A DNA stretch of 10,998 nt from JACZXC01 sp036447375 (GTDB taxonomy: Bacteria > Myxococcota_A > UBA9160 > SMWR01), in NCBI GenBank assembly GCA_036447375.1, contig JAZFUU010000113.1, positions 1 to 10,998 on the forward strand, read 5' to 3'. The notes below the pieces were generated by a model that saw only the letters and a list, made by a program, of their open reading frames with translations, did not search any database and had not been told where the DNA came from. Positions 7,266 through 10,998 of this stretch are shown here, one piece after another (the first letter of the stretch is position 1; each line of letters begins with the position of its first letter). The translations under genes and the position numbers were made by a program.

Positions 7266-7736
7266 ATGGTCCGAAATCGACGCACCGGGAGCCTCGGCTT
7301 CACCTTGATCGAAATCATGGCCGTCGTGCTCATCATCGGCCTCCTGAGTGGGATCGTCGGTCTGGCGGTCTTCCAGCAGGTGGACAAGGGCCGGGTCACC
7401 GCCACGATGACGCAGATCAAGAGCCTGGAGGGAGTGCTCGAGCTCTACCGCATGGACAGCGGCCAGTTCCCGAGCACGGAGCAGGGTCTGGCGGCCCTGG
7501 TGTCACCGCCTGGCTCCGACTCCCGATCTCACAGTTATCCGCCGGGCGGCTACCTGAAGGGCGGCCGTGTCCCTCGAGATGGGTGGCAAAACGACTTTCA
7601 CTACGAGGCTCCGGGGCAGCACAATCGACACTTCTATGACCTCTGGTCCCTCGGCGCCGATTCCGCCGCGGGCGGAGAAGGGGTCAACGCCGACATCGGC
7701 AACTGGACCGACACCCGAGACGATGTCGGAAACTAA
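7266..7736 (+). CDS. gspG: T2SS major pseudopilin GspG
   Basis: This 156-residue protein polymerises into the periplasmic pseudopilus. A short basic leader (MVRNRRTGSLG) precedes the prepilin peptidase site G11|F12, followed by FTLIEIMAVVLIIGLLSGIV with the conserved Glu at mature position 5 (Glu16). The hydrophobic N-terminal helix anchors it in the inner membrane before assembly. The GspG-specific C-terminus is clear: YLKGGRVPRDGWQNDFHYE (96-114) and YDLWSLGAD (124-132) followed by a Gly-rich loop and NADIGNW (141-147), the calcium-binding loop region of the family. Length is typical. It follows gspF after 25 nt, the widest gap in the operon, which contains a strong Shine-Dalgarno. Confidence 0.97.
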   Translation: MVRNRRTGSLGFTLIEIMAVVLIIGLLSGIVGLAVFQQVDKGRVTATMTQIKSLEGVLELYRMDSGQFPSTEQGLAALVSPPGSDSRSHSYPPGGYLKGGRVPRDGWQNDFHYEAPGQHNRHFYDLWSLGADSAAGGEGVNADIGNWTDTRDDVGN

Positions 7737-7745
7737 GGACCGGCC

Positions 7746-8351
7746 ATGGACCGCCCCGTGAACCAGCGGACCCGAGTCTGCGGCTTCTCGCTGATCGAGA
7801 TGCTGGCGGTGGTCTCGATATTCGCCATGATGGCGATGTTCGTTCTCCCGAATCTCGGATCGGTTCGCGCGCGAGCCCTGGGGCAAGCCGCCGAACGGAT
7901 CGCGGCGCGGCTCGAGCTCGCGCGCCAACGCACGATCGTAACCGGCGTGCCTCATCGGCTGTGGATCGATCTCGACGACAGCAGCTATCGGCTGGAATGG
8001 CACGTCAGTGAGAACGAAGCCCGGGGTCGACCGGCCCCCGTCGACGCCCCGAATCCGCTCGACCCGGCGAGCGCCGTCCTGTCACTCGCGCCTCCCCGAA
8101 CGATCGAACGAAGTTTTCACCCCGTCCCCGGCCCCGATGGTTACGATCAGCGTCTGGACTCCAGCCTTGTCATCCTCGGCCTGGACACTCCCCAGGGCTG
8201 GATCCAACGCGGTGCCGCCTGGATCGCCTTCGACAGCGATGGCACCACCGTCCGCAGCGCGATCGTTCTGGAGAACGACTCGGGCGATCGCATTGCGCTC
8301 GACGTATTCCCCCTGGCCGACGCCGTTCGGATCCGCGATGAAAGTGTCTAG
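7746..8351 (+). CDS. gspH: T2SS minor pseudopilin GspH
   Basis: This 201-residue protein has a prepilin leader with cleavage site G13|F14 followed by FSLIEMLAVVSIFAMMAMFV; Glu18 is the mature Glu5. The motif ARLELARQRTIVTGVPHRLWID (residues 54-75, read in two parts: 54-66 and 67-75) is the GspH/FimT signature, where a helix of the pilin stalk leads into the globular beta domain. In the T2SS, GspH is thought to link the tip complex (I, J, K) to the GspG filament. The start ATG has AAGGA at 7735-7739 and lies 9 nt after gspG. A long loop rich in Pro and Asp (about 92-135) is larger than in many GspH proteins. Its last 14 nt overlap gspI. Confidence 0.9.
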   Translation: MDRPVNQRTRVCGFSLIEMLAVVSIFAMMAMFVLPNLGSVRARALGQAAERIAARLELARQRTIVTGVPHRLWIDLDDSSYRLEWHVSENEARGRPAPVDAPNPLDPASAVLSLAPPRTIERSFHPVPGPDGYDQRLDSSLVILGLDTPQGWIQRGAAWIAFDSDGTTVRSAIVLENDSGDRIALDVFPLADAVRIRDESV

Positions 8352-8805
8352 GTCAACGCCGGCGTTCACCCTGCTGGAGGTGCTCGCGGCGGTGGCGATC
8401 CTCGGAATCGTCTACGTCGTGCTGGCCGACGTGGCGATGCAAGGCCTGTTCGCGGAGGGGCGCGCCAAGCGCCGGCTCGAGGCGTCGCTCAAGGCCGACT
8501 TGCATCTGAGCGAGCTCGAGGTGGAGATCGAAGCGGGAGTGGTTCCGCCCCTGGGCCCTCTTCCGGAACTGGAGGAAGACGGGTATCGCGTGGCAGGGGA
8601 GGTGCGGTTGTTCGAACTCCTCCTCCCGCCGGAGCCGGGCGCCGCACCCGCAACAGCGGGCTCGACCCCCACCACACTCGACGGCCTCCGCGAGATCGAG
8701 CTGCACGTCAGCTGGGATGACGCCCAGGAGGAGCAGCGCGTGGTGCGGATCACCTACGCGCTCGACTCCTCTGCGATTCCGCCGGCGCCGGCGGGCGGCG
8801 GTTAG
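8338..8805 (+). CDS. gspI: T2SS minor pseudopilin GspI
   Basis: This 155-residue protein begins MKVSRSTPAFTLLEVLAAVA. The FTLLEV start of the mature protein with Glu14 at +5 and the position between gspH and gspJ identify GspI, which nucleates the tip complex with GspJ and GspK. The residue before the cleavage site is Ala9, not the usual Gly. The reading frame is open far upstream within gspH, but the ATG at 8338 gives a normal-length leader and a 14-nt overlap with the gspH end; a GTG at 8344 would give a 7-residue leader and cannot be excluded. No clear Shine-Dalgarno precedes either start, so translational coupling to gspH is likely. The C-terminal beta domain includes LREIELHVSWDDAQ (117-130), typical for GspI. 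The tail is Pro/Gly/Ala-rich. Confidence 0.88.
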   Translation: MKVSRSTPAFTLLEVLAAVAILGIVYVVLADVAMQGLFAEGRAKRRLEASLKADLHLSELEVEIEAGVVPPLGPLPELEEDGYRVAGEVRLFELLLPPEPGAAPATAGSTPTTLDGLREIELHVSWDDAQEEQRVVRITYALDSSAIPPAPAGGG

Positions 8806-8816
8806 AGCGGACGCCG

Positions 8817-9863
8817 ATGCGAACTCCTCACACACTCATGGATGCTCACGCTTTCGAAGGCTTCACCCTGCTCGAGGTCCTCGCCGTCATGCTGCTGACG
8901 AGTATCGTGATGGGGGTCGCTCTGAACTTCTATGTCGACATTTCCCGGGCCAGCAGTCGCGCCGCCAACCACACCCGAGAAATTCGCCGGGCGGCGGCCA
9001 TTCTGGATCGCATGGCGCGCGACTTCGAAGCCACGTTGCTCGTCCGCAAGCCCGCCGCAAAGGACCCGATCGCTCACCCCTGGCTCTTCCTGGCGGAATC
9101 GGCGACGTCGGAGATCGGGGCCGACCGCATCAAGTTCATGACCCGCAACCATCGCCCCCGCGACACCACGAGCCACGAATCGGATCTCGCCGTCGTCAGC
9201 TACACGACGCACCGAAACGATCGGGGCGACCTCGAACTCCTGCGTTGGTCGTCCCCGCGACTGCCCGAGGGCCTCGATCGCGATTTCCCCAGCCCGCTGG
9301 ATCACGTCCCCGCCCTGCTCTCGGATGAGGTCGACGCGTTCGGCGTGACCTTTCTCGACGCGGGGGGCGCATGGAAGGACACCTGGGACTCGTCGCAGCT
9401 GGTCGAGTCGAGCGAACTGCCCGCGGCCGTGAAGATCCGGGTGGCGATACTCACCGCCGATGGATCCCCCGCGGTGACCTACGAACGCCAGGTCCTGCTC
9501 CCCGTGCGTCCCCTGGATCTGGAAGTGCTGTTGGATCCGGAGGCCCAGAATCCGCAGTCCGTCGGCGCCGATGACTCGGATGATCCCGATGGCTCCAATG
9601 GCTTCGGTCGCGGCTCAGGCTTCGGTCGCGGCTCAGGCGCCGCTCCGACCGACGAGGATCTCATCAACGGCGTGCCCTCCGTCCAATACTGCGTCTCCTT
9701 CGATGCCGGGATCCGCGTGGGCCCCATCGTGGATCGATTGAAAAAGCTGAGCGAGTTCCATCCCGATACGGCGATCACGGATCCGCAGGTGCGCTCCTTC
9801 TTGTCGCTCGACCCCGCCCTCGTCACGCGGCTGAAGCCCGTTTGCCAGGCGCTCCTACGATGA
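8817..9863 (+). CDS. gspJ: T2SS minor pseudopilin GspJ, with long C-terminal extension
   Basis: This 348-residue protein has a 15-residue leader cut at G15|F16, followed by FTLLEVLAVMLLTSIVMGVA with Glu20 as the mature Glu5. LDRMARDFEATL (63-74) and the beta-rich core up to about 234 fit GspJ, which forms the pseudopilus tip with GspI and GspK. GspJ is usually about 190-240 residues; here residues 235-348 are extra. They consist of an Asp/Ser/Gly linker (about 249-275), in which GFGRGS occurs twice in tandem from an 18-bp DNA repeat, and a terminal segment (about 285-348) that I do not recognise. The protein's only cysteines, Cys292 and Cys343, are both in it. The start lies 11 nt after gspI with only a weak purine-rich site upstream. 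The end overlaps gspK by 4 nt. Confidence 0.88.
   Translation: MRTPHTLMDAHAFEGFTLLEVLAVMLLTSIVMGVALNFYVDISRASSRAANHTREIRRAAAILDRMARDFEATLLVRKPAAKDPIAHPWLFLAESATSEIGADRIKFMTRNHRPRDTTSHESDLAVVSYTTHRNDRGDLELLRWSSPRLPEGLDRDFPSPLDHVPALLSDEVDAFGVTFLDAGGAWKDTWDSSQLVESSELPAAVKIRVAILTADGSPAVTYERQVLLPVRPLDLEVLLDPEAQNPQSVGADDSDDPDGSNGFGRGSGFGRGSGAAPTDEDLINGVPSVQYCVSFDAGIRVGPIVDRLKKLSEFHPDTAITDPQVRSFLSLDPALVTRLKPVCQALLR
9600..9635 (+). repeat. Perfect 18-bp tandem duplication inside gspJ
   Basis: The unit GGCTTCGGTCGCGGCTCA occurs twice back to back (9600-9617 and 9618-9635) without mismatch and is followed by another GGC. It encodes GFGRGS twice in the linker before the GspJ C-terminal segment. The lack of any synonymous difference suggests a recent slippage duplication, so copy number may vary among strains. 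Confidence 0.9.
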
Positions 9864-10903
9864 TTCACCGAGATCGAGAGCGGGGAGTCGTACTCCTCAT
9901 CGTGCTGTTCTTCGCCCTGTTGCTCGTCAGTAGCGTGGCGACGTTCACGCGTCGAGCCACGGTCGATGCCATGATCTCGCGCAATCGCGAATCGGCGTCC
10001 CGGGCCGAAGCCCTGGCCCGGGGCGGAGTCCGAATCGCCAAGGCCCTGTTGCGGGACGACGCCGTTGGGAACGCCGAAGACGGAGGCGGCCTCGACACCG
10101 CGGGAGACGCTTGGTTTCGGGTCCGCGAGATATCGATCGAAACGGACTTCGGAGGAATCCTTCGGCTGCGCATCGACGACGCCGGCTCCAAGCTGAACCT
10201 GAATGCATTGTTCGACACCGGCGACGGCGCCAGCGACGGCGGTGTCGAAGTCCTCGACGAAAAGACCGGCTTCCTTCTGGAAGAGCTGCTCGACAAAGTC
10301 ATCGACGAGATGCCAGGGCCACCGGGAGAGAAATTCTACGACACGGGGAAGCTCGCCGACAGTCTGATCGACTGGATCGACGAGGACCTCGAAGGCCAGA
10401 CCGGCGGATCCGAGAACGACTACTACCAACAGCAGAACCCGCCCTACGTGGCCGCCAATCGGCCGCTCCTCAGCGTGGACGAGCTGCGTTTGATCGAAGG
10501 CTTCGACGCCAAGCTCGTCGATGCGATGCATGCCTACGTGACGGTCTATCCCTTCGCGGGGGGTGGCGGCATCAACCTCAACACGGCCCCTCCCCACGTA
10601 CTGGCCCTGCTCTACTACGACGACGGTGTCGATCTGGTCCTGGCCGGCCAGAAGACGGTCCGCCGGATCCTGGAAGCGCGAAAGGATGGGGGGTTCATCT
10701 GTCCCGAAGAGGCAAGTGGGGACGGCTGTACGCCGATACGCGAGATCGTGATCAACCCCATCTATCCGCCGCCGAGCTTCCGCTCCGATGTGTTCTCGGT
10801 GCGAGCCGAAGCTCGGGTGGGGGACGTGCGGCGTGTCGTAACGGCGGTGATCGATCGCAGCGAAGTCGACTCACCCCAGGTGCTATCTTGGCTCACTCGT
10901 TGA
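9860..10903 (+). CDS. gspK: T2SS minor pseudopilin GspK
   Basis: This 347-residue protein is the largest minor pseudopilin and caps the pseudopilus. The chosen start, ATG at 9860, overlaps the gspJ stop (ATGA); an in-frame TTG at 9842 would add six residues. The leader MIHRDRERG is cut at G9|V10, followed by VVLLIVLFFALLLVSSVATF. Mature position 5 is Ile, not Glu; absence of Glu5 is a known feature of GspK and fits its place at the tip. Family motifs are ASRAEALARGGVRIAKALL (46-64), KLNLNAL (111-117), LIDWIDEDLEG (169-179) with ENDYY (185-189), PPYVAANRPLLSVDELRLI (194-212) and INLNTAP (238-244). Two cysteines (281, 290) lie close together in the C-terminal part. Length fits the family. Confidence 0.95.
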   Translation: MIHRDRERGVVLLIVLFFALLLVSSVATFTRRATVDAMISRNRESASRAEALARGGVRIAKALLRDDAVGNAEDGGGLDTAGDAWFRVREISIETDFGGILRLRIDDAGSKLNLNALFDTGDGASDGGVEVLDEKTGFLLEELLDKVIDEMPGPPGEKFYDTGKLADSLIDWIDEDLEGQTGGSENDYYQQQNPPYVAANRPLLSVDELRLIEGFDAKLVDAMHAYVTVYPFAGGGGINLNTAPPHVLALLYYDDGVDLVLAGQKTVRRILEARKDGGFICPEEASGDGCTPIREIVINPIYPPPSFRSDVFSVRAEARVGDVRRVVTAVIDRSEVDSPQVLSWLTR

Positions 10904-10916
10904 TCGGACCCTCGCC

Positions 10917-10998
10917 ATGCCTCTGCTGAAGAATATTGTGGGCCTCGACCTGGGAAGCCACAGCCTCAAGGCGGTGGAGCTTCGCCAGACCCTGCGAG
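10917..10998 (+). CDS. gspL: T2SS inner-membrane protein GspL (PilM/actin-like), N-terminal fragment cut by the window edge
   Basis: Only 27 codons are visible, from an ATG 13 nt after the gspK stop: MPLLKNIVGLDLGSHSLKAV and then ELRQTLR. The pattern IVGLDLGSHSLKAVEL (7-22) is the phosphate-1 motif region of the actin-like fold shared by the cytoplasmic domain of GspL and PilM. Position right after gspK supports GspL, which recruits GspE to the membrane. The well-kept GxDxGS motif looks more like PilM than enterobacterial GspL, where nucleotide-binding residues are mostly lost. A GGA (10906-10908) is the only Shine-Dalgarno hint. The fragment is too short to tell whether it is a full-length GspL with a membrane segment or a split PilM-like protein followed by a PilN-like partner. 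Confidence 0.8.
   Translation, partial: MPLLKNIVGLDLGSHSLKAVELRQTLR

Noticed and set aside
6131..7420. 429-codon open frame on the - strand opposite gspF and gspG, and a 412-codon + frame at 6070-7308
   Set aside because: Both are shadows of gspF, with low-complexity Arg/Gly/His composition and no domains.
8008..8337. Upstream extension of the gspI frame into gspH
   Set aside because: The extra 110 residues are out-of-frame gspH sequence without domain features, and would put the prepilin cleavage site far inside the protein.
9842..9844. Upstream TTG as the gspK start
   Set aside because: The ATG at 9860 gives the ATGA overlap with gspJ typical of coupled genes and a normal short prepilin leader.
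9479..10597. 372-codon open frame on the - strand opposite gspJ and gspK
   Set aside because: It is antisense to two recognisable pseudopilin genes and has no features of its own.

Overview
The window holds most of a type II secretion system (T2SS) operon on the + strand, gspC-D-E-F-G-H-I-J-K and the first codons of gspL. It is preceded on the opposite strand by the N-terminal part of a dnaK (Hsp70) gene. The DNA is GC-rich and the set is a complete inner-membrane, outer-membrane and pseudopilus kit, so the organism is a Gram-negative bacterium. The canonical C-to-L order, a PDZ-type GspC and a GspL whose start looks PilM-like suggest a deltaproteobacterial-grade lineage (Myxococcota, Desulfobacterota or relatives). 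That placement is inference, not something the sequence proves.

Layout: 1-446 (-) is a 5'-partial dnaK running off the left edge. 447-838 is a 392-bp divergent intergenic region with a plausible sigma70-type promoter pointing toward gspC and two small hairpins in the presumed gspC leader. 839-10903 (+) carries nine genes that touch or overlap (gaps of 3 to 25 nt, overlaps of 4 to 14 nt), so they are almost certainly one transcript. 10917-10998 is the start of gspL, cut by the right edge. gspM, gspN and the prepilin peptidase gspO are not in view.

How they work together: GspD is the secretin ring in the outer membrane. GspC links it to the inner-membrane platform formed by GspF, GspL and (unseen) GspM. 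GspE is the cytoplasmic ATPase. GspG is the major pseudopilin, and GspH, I, J and K are minor pseudopilins that form the pseudopilus tip. Folded exoproteins in the periplasm are pushed out through GspD.

The system itself is known and I see no wholly new one. The unusual parts are add-ons to known components: a SPOR-like (peptidoglycan-binding type) domain at the GspD C-terminus; a roughly 110-residue C-terminal extension on GspJ with an Asp/Gly linker, a perfect 18-bp tandem repeat and the protein's only two cysteines; an arginine-rich periplasmic linker in GspC; a GspE N-terminus that partly fits the MshEN (c-di-GMP-binding) tandem motif; and Ala instead of Gly before the GspI prepilin cleavage site.
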